Shown here one piece after another: positions 20,335-31,329 of a stretch of 64,000 nt of DNA (its first letter is position 1; each line of letters opens with the position of its first letter). Position numbers and translations under genes: made by a program. The notes beneath the pieces are model-generated. The model worked only from the letters and a program-made list of their open reading frames with translations. It was not told the DNA's origin and did no database searches. Origin of the DNA: Chara braunii (Eukaryota > Streptophyta > Charophyceae > Charales > Characeae); NCBI GenBank assembly GCA_003427395.1, contig BFEA01000505.1, positions 594,724-658,723 of the forward strand. The letters are read 5' to 3'.

Positions 20335-22194
20335 CTTGTTTTCCTAAGGGGTTGTCACCACCTTTAGGGGCGTATGCCTACCAAGCTACTGACCCACGTG
20401 CCAAAACTTTAAATGCAATTGCAGAGGTGGGTCGGTCGATGGCGTTTGCTCGCTCGCTGTAGTATAGGTACGCGCGATTAAAATGTCAATTGAACTTGGA
20501 AGTCGTTCGTCCATTAGGGCGCTGATCTCCTAAGAAACGAAGCGTACGCTGGTCGGCTAGGACAGTCTCAGCCAAGTGTGAAACCCACAGTATCCTAGTC
20601 CCTTTAGACATCAGTCAAAAGAAAGTTAAACGACCACATATAATTATATTTAAAAAAATCGACCGTGGTCAACAGGAAAATATATTCAATCTGAAATGAT
20701 GACAGATAGAATCCAAATCATCATTAGATACATCCAACAACATAGGATCGCAATACAATTGGACCATCTCAGGTCGAACACCACAAAACAATCAAACAAC
20801 CACAAAAAAAAAGTTAGTTATCGACAATAATATTGGTGCAACCGACAAGGTAGTCGTACTGCCTTAGTTTTGACTTGATGAGATACGCTGGCAAAATTAT
20901 TCATTCTAACCCACCGCCGACTTAAGACTAGACCCACGTATCCGTCTTCACACATTTCTCATCTAATTGAATGAGAGACTGTTTTTCGAATGATTGTTGA
21001 TCAAGTGCATTGCTTGAAGTGTTGCATGTCTCTCCCTCTAGAAAGTGGTATGGGGAACCCCTGCTCCTCCCCCGAGCACAAAACTCGGATCTCAGAAGTC
21101 GGGTCGTGTCCACTGAATCGGCAAAGTACCCCCTGTAGAACGGTCCACTCCGGGTCGATAACAGGGTCGGCTTCTAAAGCAACGAACCCCCACCCCAGAT
21201 GCTTCCTTGAAAGATGAGAATGTGTTCACCGCAAGCAGGTTTTAACTGTTCTTGTTTTCTAAACTCAAGGTAACTTGGACGAAAAGAAAAACAAAAGCGA
21301 GAAATAATGACTCATTCGGACAGGCGCAAATAAGAAGGTCGATCGGTATAAACGGGTTTCCTAGGGAAAAGTTAAATTCATTATGCTTTGATTCTCTTTC
21401 TGTTTTCAAGATTTCTTTTCTCACGGCACCCATCAATTATCCTTCAAAAATAGCAAGCAAGTTCACCCAACTCACTGACGAAAAGAAAAAAGGTAAGGAG
21501 GCGAAACTCTCCGTCATTTTGTCAAATAACATTTTGTCTCACTTTCATACATAGTCTTTTTACTCACCTGCACACCACGGAGGCAACACGATCAAAAGAA
21601 GACAAGCCAAGTCTCACTACTCACGTTAGACCCACCTTTTCACTCATGCATGACGCCTACAACCCCACTCAACCTTTTCTCCTGAACATTCAAAGTGAAA
21701 GGGTCAAGCAATGTGTGGGTGCACACAGGTGTGAAGGGAGTCTGAGTCATCCACTGACTGACCTTGAGTGAAGTGGTGTCGAACGCACTGTGGCTCACTC
21801 AAGAAAGCCAAGTAACATATACGCGTCGCTGAAGAAACCGCAGTCCTAAGGTAAGTCTTGGGCCAACTACTTGTCCCAATCTGTTCCCGACTCGCAAGTT
21901 TCACTCGCAACAGCCCCAAGTGCTAAGATGGCGAGCCGCACTCGTCCCAAAAAATTCATTGCGTCCTGCATCGATCCCAACTGATCCAAGTGGTCCCAAG
22001 TGGTCCCGCACTACCGCTTGTAGCATCGGATGGTCCCAACTGCCGAAACCGCTCTCACCACGCTCTCCAAAAAAATAATAACACTACCTGGTGTCAAAAC
22101 CGCAAGTGCCACGTGCTCCTAATGGTTAATGCGTCGCCTACTCACGTCTCACTGTCGTGTCGTAATTTCATTGCCGAATCGAACCCTCGTAAAA
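20335..22194. other. Long non-coding stretch
   Basis: Mixed-composition DNA with no gene, RNA or mobile element recognised. Short ORFs are scattered on both strands. A run of 'gtcccaa(g/c)tg' words occurs at about 21950-22050. Confidence 0.5.
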
Positions 22195-22470
22195 AAAAAA
22201 CCGGCAGCGTTTCGTCGTGTCGTACCACCATAAAAAAAAAAAAAAAAACGGCAGCGCTTCGCCGTGTCGTACCACCGTAAAAAAGACCGCAGCGCTTCGC
22301 CGTGCCGTACCACCGTAAAAAAAATGGCAGCACTTCGTCATGCCATACCACCATAAAAAAAACGGCAGCGCTTCGCCGTGCCGTACCACCGGAAAAAAAA
22401 CGGCAGCGCTTCGCCGTGTCGTACCACCACAAAAGACGGCGGCGCTTTGCCCCGCTGTACTACCGTGCCG
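22195..22470. repeat. ~38-bp minisatellite, 7 units, each with an A run
   Basis: The core CGGCAGCGCTTCGCCGTG plus TCGTACCACC and a 5-16-nt A run recurs with starts near 22202, 22250, 22288, 22324, 22361, 22400 and 22437. The spacing is 36-39 bp except where the A run is long. In the reverse frame it gives repeated Ala-Ala-Val-Phe-Phe and Arg-His-Gly-Glu-like words, an effect of the tandem DNA. Confidence 0.9.
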
Positions 22471-22582
22471 TGAGAACAGCAGCATCACTCTTTAAAACAA
22501 AGTGTCGCGAACGTGCCGTGAAAACGGCACCGTCACCCCTCAAAATAAAGGTGTAGTGTCGACGCCGCGGTATTTCGACAGC

Positions 22583-22605
22583 ATAACCCCATAAAAATGG
22601 GTTAT
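22583..22605. other. Small hairpin
   Basis: ATAACCCCAT and ATGGGTTAT pair around an AAAA loop with one bulged base. It lies between two minisatellites. Confidence 0.5.
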
Positions 22606-22666
22606 GGTTGCCGAAAATATCGGCCGGCACACCTCCACCAGTTGGCGTGCTCCCCACCGCTCCTTG

Positions 22667-22735
22667 CCACGCTCCGCTGCCGCTCCTCACCACGCTGTCG
22701 TTCCTCACCACGCTGCCGCTTCTCACCACGCTGCC
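22667..22735. repeat. 18-bp minisatellite, about 4 units
   Basis: The unit CTCACCACGCTGCCGCTT varies slightly between copies. It has no relation to the 38-bp array. Confidence 0.85.
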
Positions 22736-23569
22736 GCAAAGTCCCCCTTGAGACCAGCCTGCCAACATGTGGAGCAAAGTGCTCCAGCCAAGTCTATGGC
22801 TGTCTCCTCCTTCGTCGCGCTCCTCCGCTGTCCTCCAGCTCCGCCGACAACATTCCTGCCTCCTCTCTAGCACTCCAGCGATGAGGCAAGTGTGCTATCG
22901 CAAACTGGCAGCTGGAGGCAAGTGTGAGGCAGTTGGGGGACAACTGCCTCTTTTGTAGTGGCTGAAGAGGGCAGCAGCAGCCTCAGCTGCCGACAGGCAA
23001 AATTCGTCACTTGCCTGGGGCCGTTGATCCGAGCCAGATCAACGGACTGAGGCTGTCTCACCTCAGCTACACACTTAGGGTTGCAGTTGTACTCAACTGC
23101 CCCCCTCTTTTTATCCCTTTTCCCTACACTCAGCCCTGAACTGAGTGCAAGTTCAGCGGGAAAATGGTTGTTTCCAGCCAAGTTCCCCTCACCACCTTTT
23201 CAACTCCCCAACCTCTAGTCTGAATCACATTCAGGCTAGTTTGGCCTGTATCTGATCGTAGCCGCGGCCACATTCGTGGTCGTGGCTTTTTCTTTCTCCT
23301 TCTACCTTCTTCTTCTCTTTCCCCCCCTTCTCTCCCCTGAAAACGGGGATGGCAGTTGTCAGATTGGGAGAGGTAGGGAAAGAACTCGTGAAAATTCACG
23401 AGTTCAAATCCCGACAGGCTCAGAGCGAGGTGCAAAAAGTACCCCTACTTTGATCATTTTTAGAAAACTATTCGCTTAATGAAAAAATCTAAAAAAATTC
23501 AGGCACATGGCCTAGGTGCCTGACTACCTACAAAAAACTTTTCAAGGCTAAAAAAATTGTTTTACGCTA
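22736..23569. other. Non-coding stretch
   Basis: No gene recognised. Near 23385-23415, 'ctcgtgaaaattcacgag' forms a hairpin directly before TTCAAATCCC, which is B-box-like. This could be another tRNA-derived remnant, but no A box is clear. Confidence 0.45.
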
Positions 23570-23821
23570 CGAAAAAAATATTGGCGCAAAACTGAAAAAT
23601 AAAGATCTTCAAAAAGTTTGATCCCATTTTCTCGTTTTTTTTTTTTTTTTTTTTTTTTTTTTTCCTTTTCTTTTCTTTTTCTTCTTCCCCCCCTGACAAC
23701 GGGGACGCAACTAACAGGTCAGGAGGAGCAGGTCCTCCTCTCTCCCATCCTCCCATTTCTCTCTCTCTCACTCTCCACTCAACTCCTCCAACCCCCTCTT
23801 GCTTTCCGCGTGTGAACTATG

Positions 23822-23849
23822 GGCCGCGAGATCTCAATATCTCGCGGCC
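23822..23849. other. 11-bp-arm inverted repeat
   Basis: GGCCGCGAGAT and ATCTCGCGGCC pair perfectly around a 6-nt loop (CTCAAT). It recurs at 26777-26804 in the duplicate. Confidence 0.7.
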
Positions 23850-24544
23850 ACAGTCATCTGTCCAAAACGAAGCGGGAGCTTTTGTGCTCCCACACAGCCC
23901 AAAAAGACTGTTGTTTTATTGGTTCCGTTTTTCTGCCCCTACATGCCCATGGAATGACATACTCACACTGAAACTTACCTCGATGCACCTGTGTCTCGAT
24001 CACGACCATGATCAGGCTGTTTTCTCCACGCTGAGCCTTGAATGGCAGCTGTCACGATGCATCGTGTGGGAAGAGGGATAAACAAAAAAAAAGAGAAAGA
24101 CTTTCCTCGTTTGCCCAACCGTTGACACAACAACAAACTGCGGAATGGAGACCCAAGTTCAAATCCAGCCGCAAAGGGGTGGGGCAGACCAATTCCTACA
24201 ACCAGAAGCCTCGCCCCACTCCCCTACCTATGTCCAGAACGAGAGTGAATCTCCCGCTAGAACATGGAAAGATACAGCATCATGATTTTTGTCTTTTGTG
24301 CATGTGGTGAGTAGTGGAGTGGTGTTGCCCCCCCTTTCACTCGTGGTGCCTTTTTTTCTGCGCCACGTCGAAAGTGGGGGGATCTAAAAATTAAAAAAAA
24401 ACAAAAACAGAAAAACAACTTACCAAAAAAACAAACCACCTGACGTCCAAAAAACGGGCGTCCGTTTTACTTCCTCAGGGAGTGCAAGTCCCTGTCCGCT
24501 CTACGCGCGCCACTTGGCGCTTTAGCTGTAGTTCTTTTTTTTTT

Positions 24545-24880
24545 TTTAGTAATAAAGTCGTTGGGATAAGCCAACAGCGACGGTTTCCTCCCCCCACGCC
24601 TTGCAGGCCCGAGTTCGATTCCCATCGAGGAATCGAAAAAAATTGGTCATTTCTCGATTTATGCGCGTCATCCTTGCGCAGGGGCCATGCTCAATCCAGC
24701 ACGGCTGTTCCTGGCCGTGTGATCCTGCTGATCACATGACCAAGATTGGCCGCGCCCAAACTGCCCCATCCCGATGGCCGGCTCCAAAAGGAGCTAGCCC
24801 AGTTCGGGCACATTCTGGATTCGATCCCTATGTCTGCAGCGTGGCGGTCCAATACATTCACCTATTGGGCTAGCTCCTAT
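24545..24880 (+). mobile_element. tRNA-derived SINE-like element with paired ends
   Basis: A tRNA-like head includes a B box (GAGTTCGATTCCC, about 24609). The body has small hairpins, for example TGTGATC/GATCACA at 24718-24736. The 3' module begins AGGAGCTAGCCCA (about 24790) and ends with its exact reverse complement TGGGCTAGCTCCT (about 24866-24878). The module aligns with the one at 7886-7980 (-), which shares 'ggattcg(a/t)tccct' and CCTATTGGGCTAGCTCCT. This supports one family. A second copy at 27500-27835 comes from the segment duplication. Confidence 0.55.
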
Positions 24881-25324
24881 CACGGGAGCAGAAGCAGCAA
24901 CCCCTCTATTTGAAGGGCGGCGCCTAGTAGGCCGGCCCTCCAGCCTGTGGCCCAGCAGGCATTTCCCGCTCCAGCCCTTAACCTGGCTGGATTTGTCGGC
25001 CTTGGCCGGCCATTGAATTGGCCGCTTGTGCTAAGCTCGACAATGTCCAACCTAGCTGGGTGGATCACCTGACCCGTAAGCCGTCGATGCGGTTACGGAC
25101 CCCAAACCCCATGTCCCAAAATAAAAAAATATAGACCCACGTCGCGGCTCCATGCCCAGCGCGGTCATTACTTTTAACCTAGTTAGGCTATGAATCGCGC
25201 GGCTTAGCAGCCGCGTGTCGTTCTTTTACGTAGGCTATGTCTAGTTTCAGCATTCCCACGACCGTGTGTTGCCTCAACTCGATTAAGAGCCACGACTAAC
25301 CGGTCACACTGACGACTACCGCTA

Positions 25325-26164
25325 TTATTGTCCAACGTCACAAGCGTTTGAACCCAGACTTAAACAGCTGTAGTCTTCTCGGTCATAGGGTAGGTCCGAA
25401 ACAACTTTTGCAAACGTCAGTCTCATCAAGTCCTTTAAATTAACAAAAATGTCAGACAACGTCCGACCTTGCAAAACCCGAGCAGATATCCTTGTAAGGG
25501 TTTCTGCTCCGACAACGCAAACATCTGTTTTATGTCCACTGCGTTGAGATTGCAAACACGAATCATGAATACGTGCATGTCCAGCGAGCGGTGCACAAAA
25601 CGGAAGAGATAAAAGTGCGTCAGCAGGGAGCGCATTCAGCGCTCTCATAATCCGAGTCTCTGTTTCATCAACAACAGATTGTCGTCCCACCTGATTATCA
25701 GTCAAGGTAGGTTTCGACACTTGGGGGGAATCCAAAAGATTAGTTTTCGCACCATGACGCTCTCTCCTCTTGAATGTAGATTCAACACAATCTTCTTTCG
25801 GACCGCCCATAACGTTATCATCCTCATCATTGACAAATGTAAGGTTAATAGGCCTACCCAATTGACCTCTACGCGAACCATCCTCATCGGCACGACAATC
25901 GTCACCATCCCCCTCCACCATCATGTTCTCAGCACCATTAAGGGTATTCCCTTACAAATACCGACGTTCGACCTCACCAACAACAGGATGATAGTCCCGA
26001 GGATGTTCACTTCGAAGATTAACCGACCTCTCATCATTTCCACTTTTCTTCGACCTCTCCGAATGTTCGGCTCCAACTTTTGACGTAACATTCGTATCAT
26101 ATTGAGTGATATTGGTGTTTCCCATTGCTTTCCTCTTAGCACGAGTGTCGTACTTATGCGGCAT
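25325..26164 (-). CDS. Unassigned gag-like ORF downstream of helicase (interrupted by one TAA), first copy
   Basis: From ATG at 26164 the frame starts MPHKYDTRAKRKAMG, runs 70 codons to a TAA at 25952-25954, and continues in the same frame for another ~208 codons to 25325. The first part is hydrophilic. The later part has an acidic segment, a Lys/Arg-rich segment and a helical C-terminus. A strong 3' splice acceptor (TTTTTTCTTTGCAG) lies 12 nt upstream of the ATG. In the second copy the helicase C-terminus ends about 75 nt further upstream. Proteins beginning with a 'YDTRAK'-like basic motif are seen in some mobile elements, but I cannot assign a function. Confidence 0.45.
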
Positions 26165-26175
26165 TCGGGAGTCGC

Positions 26176-26190
26176 CTGCAAAGAAAAAAT
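26176..26190 (-). other. Candidate 3' splice acceptor
   Basis: The minus strand reads a T-rich tract ending in TTTGCAG directly before GCGACTCCCG and the ATG at 26164. It recurs in the second copy at 29131-29145. No donor was identified. Confidence 0.4.
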
Positions 26191-26329
26191 ATGACAAAAT
26201 TATTTGGAAAAATATGACAAAATTATTTGGAATGCCAAGGCTCGATGAAAAAAAAAAAAAAGGACTCATCCAAAAAGTTCATGATATACAATATTCTTTG
26301 TTAAAAAATTATTATCGGCAACGCAAAAC

Positions 26330-26367
26330 CTGTCTCTTATACACATCTAGATGTGTATAAGAGACAG
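26330..26367. other. Nextera mate-pair junction adapter (contaminant)
   Basis: This is the same 38-nt structure as at 9063-9100: CTGTCTCTTATACACATCT and its reverse complement. It joins helicase-flank sequence on the left to a Ty3 gag fragment on the right, so the junction is chimeric. Confidence 0.98.
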
Positions 26368-26523
26368 CTTCTGTGCCGTTGGGTCCTCCCTCCATACCAT
26401 AATCTATTTGGTCGTAGGAAAGAGTTTCGACACCTCCTTCTTCAAAGGTCAGAAGGAGGTTGTCTTTCCTAGGAATACTTTTCGAGACAGTTCTGTTCTG
26501 CCATTTTTTTCCCGCTTGCAGAT
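26368..26523 (-). pseudogene. Ty3/gypsy gag fragment (chimeric insert)
   Basis: This matches 17365-17488. The last 95 nt (26429-26523) are identical to 17394-17488, while the part before differs at several positions. It is bounded by an adapter and a single N, so it is probably a misassembled read pair from another copy of that family. Confidence 0.8.
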
Positions 26524-26524
26524 N
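26524..26524. other. Single N, probable contig join
   Basis: One ambiguous base sits exactly where sequence switches from the gag fragment to the second copy of the 2.6-kb segment. Confidence 0.9.
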
Positions 26525-29160
26525 CGAAAAAAATATTGGCGCAAAACTGAAAAATAAAGATCTTCAAAAAGTTTGATCCCATTTTCTCGTTTTTTTTTTT
26601 TTTTTTTTTTTTTTTTTTCCTTTTCTTTTCTTTTTCTTCTTCCCCCCCTGACAACGGGGACGCAACTAACAGGTCAGGAGGAGCAGGTCCTCCTCTCTCC
26701 CATCCTCCCATTTCTCTCTCTCTCACTCTCCACTCAACTCCTCCAACCCCCTCTTGCTTTCCGCGTGTGAACTATGGGCCGCGAGATCTCAATATCTCGC
26801 GGCCACAGTCATCTGTCCAAAACGAAGCGGGAGCTTTTGTGCTCCCACACAGCCCAAAAAGACTGTTGTTTTATTGGTTCCGTTTTTCTGCCCCTACATG
26901 CCCATGGAATGACATACTCACACTGAAACTTACCTCGATGCACCTGTGTCTCGATCACGACCATGATCAGGCTGTTTTCTCCACGCTGAGCCTTGAATGG
27001 CAGCTGTCACGATGCATCGTGTGGGAAGAGGGATAAACAAAAAAAAAGAGAAAGACTTTCCTCGTTTGCCCAACCGTTGACACAACAACAAACTGCGGAA
27101 TGGAGACCCAAGTTCAAATCCAGCCGCAAAGGGGTGGGGCAGACCAATTCCTACAACCAGAAGCCTCGCCCCACTCCCCTACCTATGTCCAGAACGAGAG
27201 TGAATCTCCCGCTAGAACATGGAAAGATACAGCATCATGATTTTTGTCTTTTGTGCATGTGGTGAGTAGTGGAGTGGTGTTGCCCCCCCTTTCACTCGTG
27301 GTGCCTTTTTTTCTGCGCCACGTCGAAAGTGGGGGGATCTAAAAATTAAAAAAAAACAAAAACAGAAAAACAACTTACCAAAAAAACAAACCACCTGACG
27401 TCCAAAAAACGGGCGTCCGTTTTACTTCCTCAGGGAGTGCAAGTCCCTGTCCGCTCTACGCGCGCCACTTGGCGCTTTAGCTGTAGTTCTTTTTTTTTTT
27501 TTAGTAATAAAGTCGTTGGGATAAGCCAACAGCGACGGTTTCCTCCCCCCACGCCTTGCAGGCCCGAGTTCGATTCCCATCGAGGAATCGAAAAAAATTG
27601 GTCATTTCTCGATTTATGCGCGTCATCCTTGCGCAGGGGCCATGCTCAATCCAGCACGGCTGTTCCTGGCCGTGTGATCCTGCTGATCACATGACCAAGA
27701 TTGGCCGCGCCCAAACTGCCCCATCCCGATGGCCGGCTCCAAAAGGAGCTAGCCCAGTTCGGGCACATTCTGGATTCGATCCCTATGTCTGCAGCGTGGC
27801 GGTCCAATACATTCACCTATTGGGCTAGCTCCTATCACGGGAGCAGAAGCAGCAACCCCTCTATTTGAAGGGCGGCGCCTAGTAGGCCGGCCCTCCAGCC
27901 TGTGGCCCAGCAGGCATTTCCCGCTCCAGCCCTTAACCTGGCTGGATTTGTCGGCCTTGGCCGGCCATTGAATTGGCCGCTTGTGCTAAGCTCGACAATG
28001 TCCAACCTAGCTGGGTGGATCACCTGACCCGTAAGCCGTCGATGCGGTTACGGACCCCAAACCCCATGTCCCAAAATAAAAAAATATAGACCCACGTCGC
28101 GGCTCCATGCCCAGCGCGGTCATTACTTTTAACCTAGTTAGGCTATGAATCGCGCGGCTTAGCAGCCGCGTGTCGTTCTTTTACGTAGGCTATGTCTAGT
28201 TTCAGCATTCCCACGACCGTGTGTTGCCTCAACTCGATTAAGAGCCACGACTAACCGGTCACACTGACGACTACCGCTATTATTGTCCAACGTCACAAGC
28301 GTTTGAACCCAGACTTAAACAGCTGTAGTCTTCTCGGTCATAGGGTAGGTCCGAAACAACTTTTGCAAACGTCAGTCTCATCAAGTCCTTTAAATTAACA
28401 AAAATGTCAGACAACGTCCGACCTTGCAAAACCCGAGCAGATATCCTTGTAAGGGTTTCTGCTCCGACAACGCAAACATCTGTTTTATGTCCACTGCGTT
28501 GAGATTGCAAACACGAATCATGAATACGTGCATGTCCAGCGAGCGGTGCACAAAACGGAAGAGATAAAAGTGCGTCAGCAGGGAGCGCATTCAGCGCTCT
28601 CATAATCCGAGTCTCTGTTTCATCAACAACAGATTGTCGTCCCACCTGATTATCAGTCAAGGTAGGTTTCGACACTTGGGGGGAATCCAAAAGATTAGTT
28701 TTCGCACCATGACGCTCTCTCCTCTTGAATGTAGATTCAACACAATCTTCTTTCGGACCGCCCATAACGTTATCATCCTCATCATTGACAAATGTAAGGT
28801 TAATAGGCCTACCCAATTGACCTCTACGCGAACCATCCTCATCGGCACGACAATCGTCACCATCCCCCTCCACCATCATGTTCTCAGCACCATTAAGGGT
28901 ATTCCCTTACAAATACCGACGTTCGACCTCACCAACAACAGGATGATAGTCCCGAGGATGTTCACTTCGAAGATTAACCGACCTCTCATCATTTCCACTT
29001 TTCTTCGACCTCTCCGAATGTTCGGCTCCAACTTTTGACGTAACATTCGTATCATATTGAGTGATATTGGTGTTTCCCATTGCTTTCCTCTTAGCACGAG
29101 TGTCGTACTTATGCGGCATTCGGGAGTCGCCTGCAAAGAAAAAATATGACAAAATTATTT
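26525..29160. repeat. 2.6-kb segment, second copy
   Basis: Equivalent to 23570-26205 with an offset of 2955. This copy continues without a break into the helicase remnant, so it is the better placed of the two. It contains a second SINE-like element (27500-27835) and a second copy of the TAA-interrupted ORF (28280-29119). Confidence 0.85.
28280..29119 (-). CDS. Unassigned gag-like ORF downstream of helicase, second copy
   Basis: Identical to the frame at 25325-26164, including the internal TAA (28907-28909). Here its position relative to the helicase is intact. The helicase frame ends at 29194 and this ATG is at 29119 on the same strand, with the splice acceptor between them. An intron in that interval, or use as a separate downstream ORF, are both possible. 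Confidence 0.45.
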
Positions 29161-29193
29161 GGAATACCAAGGCTCGATAAAAAAAAAAAGGAC

Positions 29194-30168
29194 TCATCCC
29201 AAAAGTTCATGATATACAGTATTCTTCGTTAAAAAATTCTTATCAGGCAACACAACATGGATGTTGTTGGGATGGTCAACATGCGACAAAACAACGTATA
29301 GTTGGTCATGCGCAAAAACCTGTTTGCGTAGCCAAACCCCAACACGCGATACGGTTTGTCCTTGCGACTTCTTAATCGTTACAGAAAAAGCAAGACGGAC
29401 TGAAAATTGTCTTCTAAACCATTTGAACCCAATTGTCTCACCATCGCTGGTCAGATCAATCTTGGGGATCAGTGTTGTTTTACCCGTGTTCATTATTGTC
29501 ACTTCCAACAAATCATCATTAACGATCTTCTTCAGATCAGCCTTCTACCGTTGCAAAGTCCTTGCTTCGGTGACAAATTTCGCAAAAGCATCACAAGCGC
29601 ACCAATTTTTAAGCGCAGCTTGTAAGGTGGAAGGTCAGATTCGTTGATATAGTTCAAAAACTTATGCTCAATATCAAGTCTGGTATCATCCGAATCAGGA
29701 TAATAAACGATGAAAATGTCACGCACCTCCCCAGGGAAGTCGTCAAGAACACGGTTGTTAACAGAACCCGCATCGTCATTAGTATGGCATAGAATTAATC
29801 GAGGCAATAAACACTCGGCATCCCCCACATGGTTGGACACATCATCAAATATCCATAAAATCAATTCATCAATTGGTTTATCCGTACAAATCTCATGTGA
29901 CAATCTGACCACAACAGGTGCATTAGGAACAACACGAGGATGATCACCATTCCCAATGCGCATAAAAAAGTCGGCATACATTCGTGTCATTTCATCATTC
30001 CCCAAGTTTAAGATTTACATATTTTCAGTTAGTTGATGAACCTCAAAAAGTTTTCACAAGGGAGACATTTTCATGGACGCATCAATTTGTTGCGCTCGCG
30101 TTCGTGTTTCACAACGGGCAAAACCTGTCTAAAATCCCCAGCTAGAAGTAGAATTTTCCCACCCGGTA
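29194..30168 (-). pseudogene. Helitron-type PIF1-like helicase, C-terminal half, broken
   Basis: In order on the minus strand: a Walker B-like segment GKILLLAGDFRQVLPVV (about 30112-30165), TENM and MYADFFMRIGNGDHPR, then LNYINESDLPPYKLRLKIGA, LRNLSPKQGLCNGRRLI, VRLAFSVTIKKSQGQTVSRV and FAHDQLYVVLSHVDHPNN. These are the canonical motifs of the SF1B helicase of Helitron rolling-circle transposons. In-frame stops occur after MRP and near TENM, and a frameshift follows CNGRRLI. The Walker A part and the Rep nuclease are absent because sequence changes to a dispersed repeat at about 30169. Confidence 0.9.
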
Positions 30169-30811
30169 GCCTCACTCAACACATCGATCCGCTCGTGCAT
30201 GCGTTCAGGCCAATAGGACAGAGGAAGAAGTAGGTGTGCACGAAGGCGCCACTAAAGGTACCAAGAGCGAAAGAATTATAGTTGCAATTATGCTCGCCAA
30301 AACAATATTTACAGTTATACTCAGGATTAAGGCGCGGAGAAATCATAGCACAGATCTTGACGCGGCATGGGGTGCGCAATCAAGAAGCGTAGTGCAACAG
30401 AAATTGAGGCGCGCCTAAATTCCTAATTCTAATTCATAGTTGCTAAAAAAAATTCCGAACAAAACAATTTTCGAGAGTCCGCGGGAGCTCGACATTAGTT
30501 GAAAATTCAAAAAGATTTTCCCGCGCCCCAATCGCGCCAAAAATTCGTCATTCCCACAACAAAACAAGAAAGAAGCTATGACAACAGTTATTCGTCGCGC
30601 TCGCTAAGGCCGGATCAATTACCAACCGTTACAGGACCAGGCCAGCCCTCCCCCCTTTCCCAAGGGACGAGAAAGCACAAGAACCTGTAAACCAAGAGCA
30701 TCCACACAATTCACCAGGCCATCCCGACTCGACCCGCTTCAACCCCCGACGTAGCCTCACGCAAAAGATCACGGATCATCGCGTGGTTGCAGAAAGTAGT
30801 TCGTCATATCA
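30169..30811. repeat. ~0.6-kb dispersed repeat, left copy (candidate LTR)
   Basis: This shares its whole length with 35749-36345 in direct orientation. Landmarks are 'gtagcctc(a/g)ctc', 'tgcatgcgttcagg', 'gaagaagta(g/c)gtg(t/c)gcacgaaggcgcca', 'ggtaccaagagcg' and a final 'ttgcagaaagtagttcgtca'. Identity by eye is about 80%. The two copies bracket a gag-protease segment on the minus strand, so they may be its LTRs. Clear TG...CA ends and a target-site duplication were not found. Confidence 0.65.
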
Positions 30812-31113
30812 GCGATTAGTCGATGAGTCTCTCCGGGCACGTACTGGGGCACATGTAGCTCATAAAGTTGTCCACGTATACTAACCGTCACTTGTTTCAT
30901 GCCCACTTTCCTGCCGTTCCCTGGCGGAGGGGCCGAGATGAATGAGTTGTTCGATCGCCAGGAGAACACCGTGGCGACCATCTGGGCGTCCGCTTCCCGG
31001 ATTGCCACGTGTTCTTCTGGTGTTACCCCGTCGTGCATATCCTGTAAACTTACTGTTTTTTTTGCGATCCTGAATCCGAGTTCGTATGGGTTGCCACGCC
31101 CAAGGGGTTCCAA
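30769..31113 (-). CDS. Unassigned ORF downstream of protease
   Basis: A 114-codon frame in the same orientation as the upstream gag-protease. It contains QVTVSIRGQLYELHVPQY and ends NYFLQPRDDP inside the repeat copy. It shows no RT motif. It may be the C-terminal part of the element's polyprotein or an extra ORF. Confidence 0.35.
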   Translation of the reverse strand: MEPLGRGNPYELGFRIAKKTVSLQDMHDGVTPEEHVAIREADAQMVATVFSWRSNNSFISAPPPGNGRKVGMKQVTVSIRGQLYELHVPQYVPGETHRLIADMTNYFLQPRDDP

Positions 31114-31329
31114 AGCTCCGTCCTTGGCACCTTGTCACAACAATCGAACCTCTTTCCCTGCAGAGAGCAGAGAACGAGGCAGTCCCGAAATATCGCAGAA
31201 CGCTTTCTTGTCACTGTATCTTGAGAGAAGCGGGGTGGTGGCTTCGTATAGGGTCCGAGGGGGTTCCGAAGAATCGGCCATTCGAGACACTTGGAGGACC
31301 GGCTCCCCTAAGATTAAGGCTCACGTCTA

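Larger units (their letters stand above)
23570..26205. repeat. 2.6-kb segment, first copy of an apparent perfect duplication
   Basis: This segment recurs 2955 bp downstream, with every ORF and homopolymer that I compared identical. The identity stops near 26205. Beyond it the first copy carries a doubled 'aaaatatgacaaaattatttgg' and substitutions relative to the second. The downstream copy starts directly after a single N, close to an adapter, which points to an assembly duplication. Confidence 0.85.

Noticed and set aside
22142-22488. Repetitive minus-strand ORFs with Arg-Ser-Ala-Ala-Val-Phe repeats, possibly a repeat protein
   Set aside because: The periodicity is that of the 38-bp minisatellite and the A-run lengths vary without regard to frame.
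23570-29160. Recent biological segmental duplication
   Set aside because: An adapter, a chimeric gag fragment and a lone N lie between the copies, so assembly error is the simpler explanation.
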